From Candidatus Zambryskibacteria bacterium RIFCSPLOWO2_02_FULL_39_26 (lineage in GTDB: Bacteria; Patescibacteriota; Minisyncoccia; Phycocordibacterales; DATDWN01), in NCBI GenBank assembly GCA_001825395.1, contig MHWN01000015.1, positions 1 through 49,540 of the forward strand: a DNA stretch of 49,540 nt, given 5' to 3'. Below are positions 1 to 7,464 of the stretch, one piece after another. Under the pieces are notes generated by a model. It was not told the origin of the DNA and did not search any database. It saw nothing but the letters and a program-made list of their open reading frames with translations. Position numbers and translations under genes: made by a program. The stretch's first letter is position 1. Each line of letters begins with the position of its first letter.

Positions 1-461
1 AAGTGGGCGAAGGCCTTGTTGGCTTCCGCCATTTTATGGGTGTCTTCGCGTTTCTTGACTGCCTTGCCTTCGTTTTTTGAAGCTAAAATAATTTCTTCTG
101 CGAGTCTATCTGCCATAGGTTTTCCTTTTGCGTTACGAGCTGACTCAATAATCCATTTCATTGAAAGGAAAGAGCGTCTTTCAGGTCTAACTTCTCTTGG
201 AATTTGATAGTTGGCACCTCCCACTCGGCGGGAGCGAACTTCGGTCAAAGGTCCGGTATTTTTTAGAGCCATATCCAAAACTTCAATCGGATTTTCTACT
301 TTTGTTTTTTCTTTAACAATATCCAGTGCAGAATAAACTATTTTTCTTGCGGTTTCTTTCTGACCGCGTTTCATTATGTAGTTTATAAATTTGCTTATCT
401 TTTCTGATTGGTAGAGATGGTCTTTTCTAACTATGTTTCTGTTAGTTACTTTTCTTCGCAT
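1..461 (-). CDS. rpsG: 30S ribosomal protein S7 (partial, 3' end outside window)
   Basis: S7 binds the 3' major domain of 16S rRNA and nucleates assembly of the small-subunit head. The reading frame starts with ATG at 459-461 (MRRKVTNRN...) and runs off the left edge. It shows the S7 signatures KFINYIMKRGQKETA, GGANYQIPREV and ESARNAKGKPMADRL. About 153 codons are visible, so only the last few residues are missing. It lies 39 bp downstream of rpsL on the same strand, the classical str-operon order, so fusA or tuf might follow outside the window. The ORF track omits it because its stop codon is outside the window. Confidence 0.97.
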   Translation of the reverse strand, partial: MRRKVTNRNIVRKDHLYQSEKISKFINYIMKRGQKETARKIVYSALDIVKEKTKVENPIEVLDMALKNTGPLTEVRSRRVGGANYQIPREVRPERRSFLSMKWIIESARNAKGKPMADRLAEEIILASKNEGKAVKKREDTHKMAEANKAFAH

Positions 462-500
462 TTTTTAATTTAGAATAATTAGGTTAATTAGGATAATTTT

Positions 501-914
501 TTACTTCCCCTTCGGTTTCTTTGCTCCATATCGTGAACGCCCTTTCATTCTCTTCTCAACTCCGGTGGCATCCAGCACGCCTCGAACTATGGTATAGCGA
601 ACACCGACATCTTTTACTTTTCCACCTCGAAGCAAAACCACGGAGTGCTCTTGCAGACCATGTCCCATTCCCGGGATATAAGCTGTCACTTCCTGGCCGT
701 TGGTCAAGCGAACGCGAGCGATTTTTCGAATGGCGGAATTCGGTTTTTTTGGAGTTTTGGTGGTCACTTTCACGCAAACCCCTCGCTTAAATGGGGACGG
801 ATAAAAAACCGGTCGGTTGGTCAGAGTATTAAATCCGCGCGTCAAAGCAACAGTCTTTGGTTTTGGTCGCGCTTTAGATCTTTTTCTCCGGATTAACTGA
901 TTTATGGTTGACAT
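501..914 (-). CDS. rpsL: 30S ribosomal protein S12
   Basis: S12 sits at the decoding centre of the small subunit. The 137-residue protein carries the hallmark [11 protein letters not shown] loop and [15 protein letters not shown]. Just after that, the usual K-D-L-P-G-V-R-Y loop is one residue shorter here (K-D-V-G-V-R-Y): the proline beside the conserved aspartate is gone, and the following His is Thr. The loop was checked codon by codon in the DNA. The C-terminus is a basic KPKGK tail. First gene of the visible str operon, upstream of rpsG. No clear Shine-Dalgarno sequence precedes the ATG. Confidence 0.97.
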   Translation of the reverse strand: MSTINQLIRRKRSKARPKPKTVALTRGFNTLTNRPVFYPSPFKRGVCVKVTTKTPKKPNSAIRKIARVRLTNGQEVTAYIPGMGHGLQEHSVVLLRGGKVKDVGVRYTIVRGVLDATGVEKRMKGRSRYGAKKPKGK

Positions 915-937
915 TGCGGGTCTACTCTAATATATAA

Positions 938-953
938 TTTGCAATATTGCAAA
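938..953. promoter_or_regulatory. 16-bp perfect palindrome upstream of rpsL
   Basis: TTTGCAATATTGCAAA is a perfect inverted repeat between the end of the M50 protease gene and the start of rpsL, 24 bp before the rpsL ATG. It could be an operator or part of the promoter. An AT-rich -10-like stretch lies between it and the gene. Function is not established. Confidence 0.35.
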
Positions 954-1568
954 CTAAGCCGTTAGACCAGTTATTAGCATAAATTCCCAAGAAACAAGTG
1001 GTAAAAGAAAGCGCCAAAGAAAGAAAATGAAAAAGATTAGGATAAAGAGACCGTTTCGTTCTAGAAATTCCCGGGTATTTTGCATATTGTTCGGCAAAAT
1101 AGAAAAAAGAATTTTTGAGCCATCCAAAGGAGGAATGGGAATGAGGTTAAACGTAGCCAAAATAAGATTTATAAAAACAATCATGGCAACAATTTGAATA
1201 AAAGGTTCGCCAAATGAATAGGCAAAGCCAAATCGTATTAAAAGTCCGAAAAAAAGGGCCAGGCAAATGTTGGAAAGCGGACCGGCTACGGCAACGAGCG
1301 CTTCACCCCATTTTTGGTTTCGCAGATTGTAGGGATTAAACGGCACCGGCTTGGCCCAGCCGATAATAAATCCACCAAAAAAGTATGACATTAAAGGTAG
1401 TAAGAAAGAACCGAACCATTCCAAGTGTTTCAAGGGGTTAAGAGTCAAACGACCGGCAAATTTGGCTGTATTGTCGCCTTGTAAAAAAGCCACGTAGCCG
1501 TGAGAAACTTCGTGTACCACCACGGAGAAAATAAGGATTAAGATTGAGAAGATGAAATCAATTTGCAT
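954..1568 (-). CDS. Site-2 protease family (M50) membrane metalloprotease
   Basis: Intramembrane zinc protease of the M50 family, which in other bacteria cleaves membrane-anchored regulators or signal-peptide remnants. The zinc motif HEVSH is near residue 19, inside the first hydrophobic segment, and the second conserved element NLIPIPPLDGSKIL (equivalent of the NPDG motif) is near residue 141. At 204 residues and with about five hydrophobic segments it belongs to the minimal PDZ-less group. It lies on the same strand as rpsL, 39 bp upstream, and is divergent from rpmB. Its substrate cannot be told from sequence. Confidence 0.9.
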   Translation of the reverse strand: MQIDFIFSILILIFSVVVHEVSHGYVAFLQGDNTAKFAGRLTLNPLKHLEWFGSFLLPLMSYFFGGFIIGWAKPVPFNPYNLRNQKWGEALVAVAGPLSNICLALFFGLLIRFGFAYSFGEPFIQIVAMIVFINLILATFNLIPIPPLDGSKILFSILPNNMQNTREFLERNGLFILIFFIFFLWRFLLPLVSWEFMLITGLTA

Positions 1569-1595
1569 ATGTACCCACTAATAATACAGTAACCT

Positions 1596-1645
1596 GCGAA
1601 TCATAACGAATAAATGCATTCATTCGCAAGATTTGTACATTCGTG
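1596..1645. repeat. ATTCGT-type intergenic repeat, copy A
   Basis: Shares CGAATCATAACGAATAA and TTCATTCGCAAGATTTGTA with copies at 39.7 kb and 41.9 kb. It is made of iterated ATTCGT/ACGAAT words in both orientations and can fold into hairpins. It sits in the divergent spacer between the M50 protease gene and rpmB. Confidence 0.7.
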
Positions 1646-1656
1646 TGATTGGTGGG

Positions 1657-1685
1657 TTGCAATCATATTAACATCATGTTAGCAT
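1657..1685 (+). promoter_or_regulatory. Promoter of rpmB
   Basis: TTGCAA at 1657-1662 and TAGCAT at 1680-1685 are separated by 17 bp. Transcription would start about 4-5 bp before the rpmB ATG at 1696, implying a leaderless or nearly leaderless mRNA. No Shine-Dalgarno sequence is present, which fits. Confidence 0.6.
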
Positions 1686-1695
1686 AACCGAACGT

Positions 1696-1938
1696 ATGGC
1701 AAAGGTATGCGTAATAACTAAAAAATCGTCTCAAATGGGCGGCGGTTACTCCAACCGTACTCGCGCAACCCAGTTCAACTCAACTGGAATGGTCCGAAAA
1801 TATCCAAATTTTCAGAAAAAGAAAATCTACATTCCTGAACTTAAAAAATCCATCACTTTGACTTTGTCTGCCCGCGCTATCAAAACTATTCAAAAAAACG
1901 GCGCTTACGCGACTTTGAAAAAAGCGGGAGTAATTTAA
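1696..1938 (+). CDS. rpmB: 50S ribosomal protein L28
   Basis: Small basic large-subunit protein of 80 residues. It begins MAKVCVITKK and has the L28 signatures GGGYSNRTRATQ and RKYPNFQKKKIYIPE, followed by the C-terminal LTLSARAIKTIQKNGA. No CxxC zinc pair is present (the zinc-free form of L28). It is a single gene with its own promoter, 51 bp before the small ORF at 1989. Confidence 0.96.
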   Translation: MAKVCVITKKSSQMGGGYSNRTRATQFNSTGMVRKYPNFQKKKIYIPELKKSITLTLSARAIKTIQKNGAYATLKKAGVI

Positions 1939-1988
1939 CTTTGACATCCAAATAGGCAGGAGTAGCATTAAAGACAGAGGAGGCCCTT

Positions 1989-2180
1989 ATGAAACTGCGA
2001 CTGATTCGCAACATTGTCCAGAATGTCCGCTGGATATTCTCCTTCGGCTTTTGGAGAGGAGCATATTATGGGGAACTCCGACCAGTTTGGTCTCTCATTC
2101 TCCTGGTTTTGTTCACAGCTTGCGCGGATATCCTGCGAATGATATTCCGACCTGGCTACCCAAATAAGACGGCTCGCTAG
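1989..2180 (+). CDS. Small single-pass membrane protein, unknown
   Basis: 63 residues, not recognised. A basic amphipathic N-terminus (MKLRLIRNIVQNVRW) is followed by one hydrophobic segment (SLILLVLFTACADILRMIF) and a basic tail. It has a strong ribosome binding site (GAGGAGG, 6 bp before ATG), unlike most neighbouring genes, and a higher GC content. Its stop codon lies inside a strong hairpin shared with the convergent gene. It could be a small regulatory membrane protein or a toxin-like peptide, but nothing here decides that. The ribosome binding site and terminator are the main support for it being expressed. Confidence 0.6.
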   Translation: MKLRLIRNIVQNVRWIFSFGFWRGAYYGELRPVWSLILLVLFTACADILRMIFRPGYPNKTAR

Positions 2181-2190
2181 CCGTCTTATT
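2163..2190. terminator. Bidirectional hairpin terminator between convergent genes
   Basis: Perfect 12-bp stem (AATAAGACGGCT with its complement) around a 4-nt loop. The stem contains the stop codons of both the rightward small ORF and the leftward metallo-beta-lactamase gene. T-rich flanks on either side support termination in both directions. Confidence 0.8.
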
Positions 2191-3094
2191 CTTTACAACC
2201 AACTTCAGTCGGTTTGGGATTTTTATTTTTTAAAACAAAATTTTTTCTATCTGATTTAAAAACAATATCGCCGTTGTTACAAGTATCATATGTCAGAACT
2301 TTAAGCCGGTTTAAAGTATCCAAAGTTTCCTTGTGCGGATGGCCGTATGAATTATCTTTACCAGACGAAATAATCGCCCACAGCGGTTTAACCGCTGTAA
2401 CATATTTTTCGCTAGTGCTTGTTCGCGAACCATGATGACCGACTTTTAAAATCGTGCTCTTCAATGCCTCACCCTCCAAACCGGCGAGGTACTCCTCCAT
2501 TCTGGCTGTGGAATCGCCTTGAAGCAAAACACTAGTCTCGCCATAGACAAGGCGCATGACGATAGAACCGTCGTTTGGAGAAAGTCCAGAAATATCCCGG
2601 TCTGGAAAAAGAATTTCTAAATACGCTCCACCGCCAAGATCTATCCTCTCACCACGACTGACAATAATTTTTTGAATATTTTTTATCGCTATTTTATCCT
2701 CCAAAACTTTATAGGCTGGATTGGGATTTGTCGTCCCCGGTTCCAAAACTAAATCGGTATTGTACTTATCCAAAAAAGGAATAAATCCCTCATAATGATC
2801 CCGGTCCGGATTTGTCACAATTAAAATATCAACATGCCGGTCATACCACGGCAAAACATGAGAAATTTCTTTCATCAGATTGTTATTCGGTCCACCGTCA
2901 ACCAAGACTTGGGTACCGGTCGGAGATTCAATAAACAGAGCGTCGCCTTGGCCGACATCCAGCATGACAAACGTCAGTATGCCCTGCCTGTCTTCACGGG
3001 AAATTACCAGTGCCAGAATTACAATAGAAATGACAAGGAGAAGTAAAACATACCAGCGCAAATAGGCACGAATGTGGGAGAAAAATTTGTGCAT
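2186..3094 (-). CDS. ComEC-type metallo-beta-lactamase-fold hydrolase, detached from the channel
   Basis: 302 residues: an N-terminal membrane segment (YVLLLLVISIVILALVI, residues ~15-31), then a metallo-beta-lactamase fold. Seen motifs are MLDVGQGDALFIESP, VDGGP, TNPDRDHYEG (the HxHxDH position, with the first two His replaced by Asn and Asp), LQGDS and KVGHHGS. This layout is that of the extracytoplasmic domain of ComEC/Rec2, believed to degrade one strand of incoming DNA. Here it is separate from the membrane channel domain, which is encoded 0.7 kb upstream on the same strand (3787-5259). Confidence 0.88.
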   Translation of the reverse strand: MHKFFSHIRAYLRWYVLLLLVISIVILALVISREDRQGILTFVMLDVGQGDALFIESPTGTQVLVDGGPNNNLMKEISHVLPWYDRHVDILIVTNPDRDHYEGFIPFLDKYNTDLVLEPGTTNPNPAYKVLEDKIAIKNIQKIIVSRGERIDLGGGAYLEILFPDRDISGLSPNDGSIVMRLVYGETSVLLQGDSTARMEEYLAGLEGEALKSTILKVGHHGSRTSTSEKYVTAVKPLWAIISSGKDNSYGHPHKETLDTLNRLKVLTYDTCNNGDIVFKSDRKNFVLKNKNPKPTEVGCKE

Positions 3095-3189
3095 ATGATA
3101 GTATTATAATACGAATATTACAAATGTAATCGAATGTACGAATAGGACTCGATAGAATTTGATTTTATTTGTAAATTCGATCTTATCCA

Positions 3190-3195
3190 TATAAT
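3190..3195 (+). promoter_or_regulatory. -10 box of the superoxide dismutase gene
   Basis: A perfect TATAAT ends 8 bp before the ATG at 3204, so the transcript would begin at or next to the start codon (leaderless). Upstream is an AT-rich stretch with ATTCGT-like words. The best -35 candidate (TTGTAA) is only 15 bp away. Confidence 0.5.
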
Positions 3196-3203
3196 TCGTT
3201 ATT

Positions 3204-3794
3204 ATGAAATTTGAAGAAAAAAAATTTAATATTCCGAAGCTCAAAGGAATTTCCGCCAAAACTATTGAGGAACATCTGAAACTTTATTCAGGCTATGTGA
3301 AACACACGAACTTTATCGAAGAAAAAATCGCAGAACTTATGCAAGATTCTGAAAAAAACTCCTACGCACTCGGAGAGGTACAACGAAGATTTGGTTTTGA
3401 GTACAACGGCATGCGAAACCACGAAATTTATTTTGAATCCCTATCTGGTGGGTCGAGTGAGATTTCCAAAGACAGCGAACTTTATAAATCTATGACTTAT
3501 TTATGGGGATCTTTTGAAAATTGGCTCAATCAGTTTAAAACCATCGCCTTAACTCGCGGAATCGGCTGGGCAATGCTTTATTTTGACCGAAAAGAACAAA
3601 AACTATTGAACACATGGGTGGATGAACAACACTTAGGTCAGCTACAAGACTGCACCTTGGTTTTAGGACTTGATATGTGGGAACACTCCTATGTCGCCGA
3701 CTACCAACCAAGCGGCAAGAAACAATACATTGAGGACTTTTTCACCAACCTAAACTGGTTAAAGATTGAAGAAAATTTAGATAATGCTAAATAG
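3204..3794 (+). CDS. Fe/Mn-family superoxide dismutase
   Basis: Converts superoxide to oxygen and peroxide. All four metal ligands can be placed: His in TIEEHLKLYSGYV (near residue 24), His in RNHEIYFESLS, and Asp and His in LDMWEHSYVADY. The family sequence GWAMLYFD and the C-terminal FFTNLNW are also present. The second-sphere Gln position appears to be His (WVDEQHLG), a pattern seen in Fe-using or cambialistic enzymes. The N-terminal helix lacks the usual HHxxYV pair (LYSGYV instead). 196 residues, no signal peptide, so cytoplasmic. It overlaps comEC tail-to-tail by 8 bp. Confidence 0.88.
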   Translation: MKFEEKKFNIPKLKGISAKTIEEHLKLYSGYVKHTNFIEEKIAELMQDSEKNSYALGEVQRRFGFEYNGMRNHEIYFESLSGGSSEISKDSELYKSMTYLWGSFENWLNQFKTIALTRGIGWAMLYFDRKEQKLLNTWVDEQHLGQLQDCTLVLGLDMWEHSYVADYQPSGKKQYIEDFFTNLNWLKIEENLDNAK

Positions 3795-5259
3795 CAGCTA
3801 ATTTTTTCTTTTTTAGGAAGTGTAAACCAGAAAGAATAACCAAATAGACCCCCACCAAAACTATTGGAGAAAAAGCTGGAAGATTTATTGCACTAAATGG
3901 AATACTTGCGCCCAGATGAACAACCGTAAGTTGGTACCAGAGAAAAATGTAGGCAAAAAGTGCTGGGATAAAAGAGAGATAGAGTGACAGTAGTCCCGTG
4001 AGTCCAACGAAAAATCCTAGAAGCATTGTAAGTGGTATCGTTCCGAGAATCAAAACATTAACCGGTAGTGAAACGAGTGATAAAATTCCCATATTGTAGA
4101 TAAGGAAAGGAAGAACAGTGAGTTGAGTGGCAATAGTACTGCCGATTATTTCTCGCAAACCAAACTTCTCTGTCACTCGCGACAAGTATGGTGTAACGTA
4201 TGGAGTAACAAAAATAAGTCCGGTGGTTGCAAGAACAGAGAGTTGAAAAGATGGATCAAAAACCAAAAGAAGCGGGTTAGGAGCAAGCATCAGTATTATG
4301 GTAACACCCAAAACTCGGCTAGCCTTGTAATCGCGATTCATTTTCTTGGCAAAAAGTGCCACCAAAACCATGATAGCCGCCCGAGTAGCCGAAGCTCCTC
4401 CTCCAGAAAGAATAGTGAAAAGAATTATTCCGACTGCTCCAGCACCAAAAGAAAAATTTTTTGGCAGAAATTTTAGGAAATCCATAATACTTTCCGCCAC
4501 GATAGCAATGTTATAGCCAGAAAGCACTACAATATGTGAAACTCCTGTTTTTTGAAACTCCGTGAGTAAGTTTTTTCCCAAACTTTGTTTTGTGCCAAGA
4601 AGTAATCCGGCCATTAAAGAAGATTCCGGTTGCGGTAAGGCATTATTTAGCGACCTTGTGAATGCTTTTTTGATTTTGAATAACAAATCTTTCACAACAT
4701 TTCCATTTCCTTTAGAAACAAGTTCCACTTTAGCAAATGAACCGGTGTACCAAATACCTCTGACTCGCAAATAACCTTGGTAGTCAAAAACTCTGCCGTC
4801 ATCCGACTCGATCTTGTCGGGGACTTTGAGAATAACCTCCACTTTTACCTTGTCACCGTAGTTAAACTCTGGATAAATCGGGACTGTAATCAGAATTTTT
4901 TCTTGGATTGATGTTTCTCCGACTTTTTCGAGTTTAACCGTCAGTTTTGTATTGTTTTCCCGAACATCCGGCTCTGCGGCCACAATTCCAACTGCAGAAA
5001 TTTTTTTATTTGCAAAACTGTCCAGCTTTGAACTTTGATTCAAATCCGAAAAATACATTCGTCCCATCCCACCGATGATTCCGAGTAATAAAAGTGTCCC
5101 GATTATTAGAATTTTTCTGTCTTTTTCCTCAACAAAGTATCGATAAACAAAAACGACTGAGGTCAAAATAATTAATGCCACAAAAATCCAAATATTGAGA
5201 GGGACAAAAGACCCGATGGTAATTCCTAAAACAAAACCGATGACGATAGAAAATAGCAT
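3787..5259 (-). CDS. comEC: ComEC/Rec2 competence membrane channel domain
   Basis: 490-residue polytopic membrane protein. Residues ~1-70 hold the first membrane segments, ~75-200 a soluble DUF4131-like beta domain, and ~210-490 the competence domain with HIVVLSGYNIAIV and GGGASATRAAIMV. It transports single-stranded DNA across the membrane during natural transformation. The C-terminal nuclease domain of full-length ComEC is missing and is encoded as a separate gene at 2186-3094. Together with the type IV pilus operon at 34-42 kb this suggests a DNA-uptake machine. Confidence 0.92.
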   Translation of the reverse strand: MLFSIVIGFVLGITIGSFVPLNIWIFVALIILTSVVFVYRYFVEEKDRKILIIGTLLLLGIIGGMGRMYFSDLNQSSKLDSFANKKISAVGIVAAEPDVRENNTKLTVKLEKVGETSIQEKILITVPIYPEFNYGDKVKVEVILKVPDKIESDDGRVFDYQGYLRVRGIWYTGSFAKVELVSKGNGNVVKDLLFKIKKAFTRSLNNALPQPESSLMAGLLLGTKQSLGKNLLTEFQKTGVSHIVVLSGYNIAIVAESIMDFLKFLPKNFSFGAGAVGIILFTILSGGGASATRAAIMVLVALFAKKMNRDYKASRVLGVTIILMLAPNPLLLVFDPSFQLSVLATTGLIFVTPYVTPYLSRVTEKFGLREIIGSTIATQLTVLPFLIYNMGILSLVSLPVNVLILGTIPLTMLLGFFVGLTGLLSLYLSFIPALFAYIFLWYQLTVVHLGASIPFSAINLPAFSPIVLVGVYLVILSGLHFLKKKKLAAI

Positions 5260-5261
5260 GA

Positions 5262-5345
5262 TATTAGAATTTTAAATTTAAAATTTTAAGTTCTAAATCA
5301 ATATTCAATGTCTTAATTTTAAAATTTATAAATTAAAACTTAAAA
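5262..5345. repeat. AT-rich inverted repeat between comEC and rnhA
   Basis: Runs of AATTTTAAA/TTTAAAATT words. The string TTTTAAAATTTATAAATTAA recurs at about 38.44 kb. It can form hairpins on either strand. Probably a dispersed AT-rich intergenic repeat. Confidence 0.5.
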
Positions 5346-6023
5346 TTACGCCGTAAACTGGCGTATAATTTCTTCCTCATCTGCCGGTGAAGTGGATTTT
5401 TTGTACAAAGCGCTTGAAACGCCGTGCACTCGAGTCTTACACTCCTCCCAAGTTTTATGAACTTTTATTATATCATTCACCATACTTACATATGAATAGG
5501 CTTTGGTTTTGCTTTTTTTGGTTTTATTAATTTCCTTTTTGGAAATCTTTCCGAGATTTATTCCATAGCGCTCTAAAGAACCGTTGTATAAAACTGGAGG
5601 GTTTTTGTCGGCAAATCCCGTCGCGATAACATCACAGCGTTCGTTGGCCGGAGTTCCAGAATGACCTTTAATAAGTTTCCAATCTATTATTTTGTGTTCT
5701 GTGGCAAAAATCAATTTTTCCCACAAATCTTTATTCAAAACATCTTCCTTTTTGCTAGTTTCCCATTTATTTTTTTTCCAACCGATTACCCAACGAGTTA
5801 TACCCGAGACAACGTAGGCAGAATCTGTGTAAATAGTTATTTCCACTTCATTTTTTACTGATTCAAGCGCAGAAATAACGGCCATAAGTTCCATGCGGTT
5901 ATTAGTTGTATTGTCTTTCGCCCCACCAAATTCTTTGACCTTGTCATCATTTAAAATTATTGCTCCCCAACCGCCAGGACCGGGGTTCCCTCGAGCTGCG
6001 CCATCAGTAAATATCGTGATCAT
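5346..6023 (-). CDS. rnhA: Ribonuclease HI with C-terminal viroplasmin-like domain
   Basis: Cleaves RNA in RNA:DNA hybrids. Catalytic acidic residues are visible in order: Asp in IFTDGAARGNPGPGGWG, Glu in NNRMELMAV, Asp in IYTDSAYV and Asp in NERCDVIA; the flexible-loop His is in KGHSG. The catalytic domain ends near residue 145. A Lys-rich linker leads to a C-terminal module (residues ~180-225: HKTWEECKTRVHGVSSALYK) that resembles the hybrid-binding/viroplasmin domain normally found at the N-terminus of eukaryotic RNase H1. 225 residues against ~155 for the minimal bacterial enzyme. Confidence 0.92.
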   Translation of the reverse strand: MITIFTDGAARGNPGPGGWGAIILNDDKVKEFGGAKDNTTNNRMELMAVISALESVKNEVEITIYTDSAYVVSGITRWVIGWKKNKWETSKKEDVLNKDLWEKLIFATEHKIIDWKLIKGHSGTPANERCDVIATGFADKNPPVLYNGSLERYGINLGKISKKEINKTKKSKTKAYSYVSMVNDIIKVHKTWEECKTRVHGVSSALYKKSTSPADEEEIIRQFTA

Positions 6024-6065
6024 TAAATAAGTATAACAAAAATATATAAATAATTTTTGTAAACG

Positions 6066-6093
6066 AAAACGGCGTCTCGTGAGAGAACGCCGT
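6066..6093 (-). terminator. Intrinsic terminator of the candidate RNA at 6.1-6.3 kb
   Basis: Stem ACGGCGT/ACGCCGT extended by an inner CTC/GAG pair around a GTGA-type loop. On the minus strand it is followed directly by TTTTCGTTT. No minus-strand CDS lies just upstream, so it most likely ends a non-coding transcript. Confidence 0.65.
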
Positions 6094-6300
6094 GGAAGTT
6101 GTTGGGGGTTGGTTTACGGCTAGTCCTTTACAGGAATCCCCCGGGTGCGCCCACCCTTAGCCTACTGATGCCGAGCCTTCCTACTCGACCCGTGGTACCT
6201 AATGCATAATCTTCACCTCATGTGATACTTCTTGCGAGTACCCAGCTTTTGTTTTTGCCACCGCTAGAATGGAAATTTACCTTTGAATCCGAACACCATA
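6094..6300 (-). ncRNA. Candidate structured non-coding RNA, family unknown
   Basis: This gene-free stretch is GC-richer than its surroundings. Read on the minus strand it holds nested helices: GGGTG/CACCC with a 4-nt loop, TCCT/AGGA closing a GTAA (GNRA) tetraloop, both enclosed by GGCTA/TAGCC as a three-way junction, plus CGAG/CTCG upstream. It ends in an intrinsic terminator. I compared it by eye with tmRNA, SRP RNA, RNase P RNA and 6S signatures and found no match. It may equally be a leader on the other strand, but the terminator direction favours minus. Confidence 0.4.
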
Positions 6301-6313
6301 TAATTTAATTTGT

Positions 6314-7360
6314 ATGGAAAATTTTAAACATTTTGGTTTCTTTGAAAGAAAGAGAATTGAGCGATTTTTGACAAAGAAAAAGAGCTTGCGGTTCATCGCC
6401 AGCAAACTCGGTCGAGGTCTCTCGTCAGTGTCGGACGAAATCAGGTTGAACAGCACTCACGGAAAATACAATGCCGAGAAAGCAGAAGCCAAAGCTCGGC
6501 TAAGGAGACAGAATTCAAAACTCCAATGTATGAAGATTGCACTTGATCCGGTGCTGAAAAATTTTGTCACAGAAAATATCCTGGATGATCAATCACCGGA
6601 AGGAATATCAGGCAGACTGAAAGAGGTCAGAAGTGACCTGCAATATGCTTCAACCAAAGCCATATACAAATTTGTCTGGAGTCAGCACGGCAGACAAATT
6701 GAAAAACATTTGTATTCAAGATCGGTTCACAAGAGGGGTGGGCCGAAGCGTGACACACCCGTCTCGATTGACGGTCGAACAATGATTGACCACAGACCAA
6801 AAAATGTCGAGTCACGAGAGGAATTCGGTCACTACGAGGGTGATTTCATTGAGTCAGGCAAAGATGGTGCTGGGTCACTTCTGGTGCTTGTGGAGAGAAA
6901 AACTAGATATCCTTTTTTGAAGTATCTGGAAGACCGAACAACAAAAAGTGTGAACGAAGCAGTCAAGGAAATGCTTGGAAGCAGTCCGATCGAAAGTTTG
7001 ACCATCGACAATGATATTTCATTCCAAAAACACAAAGAGCTTTCAAAATTGGTTGAAGCAGAGATATATTTCTGTCATCCGCAATCACCTCATGAAAAAG
7101 GTACGATTGAAAATCGAAACAAAGCCATCCGGAGGTATGTCAAAAAAAGATGTGACTTGTCCAAACTACCAAAAGAAACTTTTCCTTTCGTGGAGGAAAA
7201 ACTACGAAACAAATACATGAAGTGTTTGAGTTTCCAGACACCCAAAGAAGAGTTTGGAAAAGAAGTTGCAAAAATTGAGATGAAAAAATCCGCTGGTAGC
7301 GGTATGATTGGTGAGAATATTATTTTATCAGAAGGTGTTCGGATTGAGGGGTTTTTGTAA
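6314..7360 (+). mobile_element. IS30-family transposase
   Basis: 348 residues. An N-terminal helix-turn-helix (FFERKRIERFLTKKKSLRFIASKLGRGLSSVSDEI, quoted in part) reads like IS30 proteins. The DDE catalytic core follows: Asp in FGHYEGDFIES, Asp in LTIDNDISF, and Glu in SPHEKGTIENRNKAIRRYV, all typical of IS30. The frame appears intact. I could not identify convincing terminal inverted repeats or a target-site duplication: the AT-rich flanks near 6295 and 7370 resemble each other only weakly. It may be active or a domesticated remnant. Confidence 0.85.
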
Positions 7361-7464
7361 GAACCGTCTTCTTTAATTATATACCTTTTTATATTACTTG
7401 TCAAGTATGGCTATTATGGCTTAAATAAGCTATATTATCCCCTGTTACCTTAACTACAAATCAG

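Noticed and set aside
501-914. Plus-strand and alternate-frame ORFs over rpsL
   Set aside because: Shadows of a universally conserved ribosomal protein gene.
6094-6300. tmRNA, SRP RNA, RNase P RNA or riboswitch
   Set aside because: None of the conserved signatures (tag frame, GGAAG-type SRP loop, P4 elements, known aptamer cores) could be found by eye.
6290-7400. Terminal inverted repeats of the IS30 element
   Set aside because: The AT-rich flanks resemble each other only over a few bases. I could not define ends or a target duplication.
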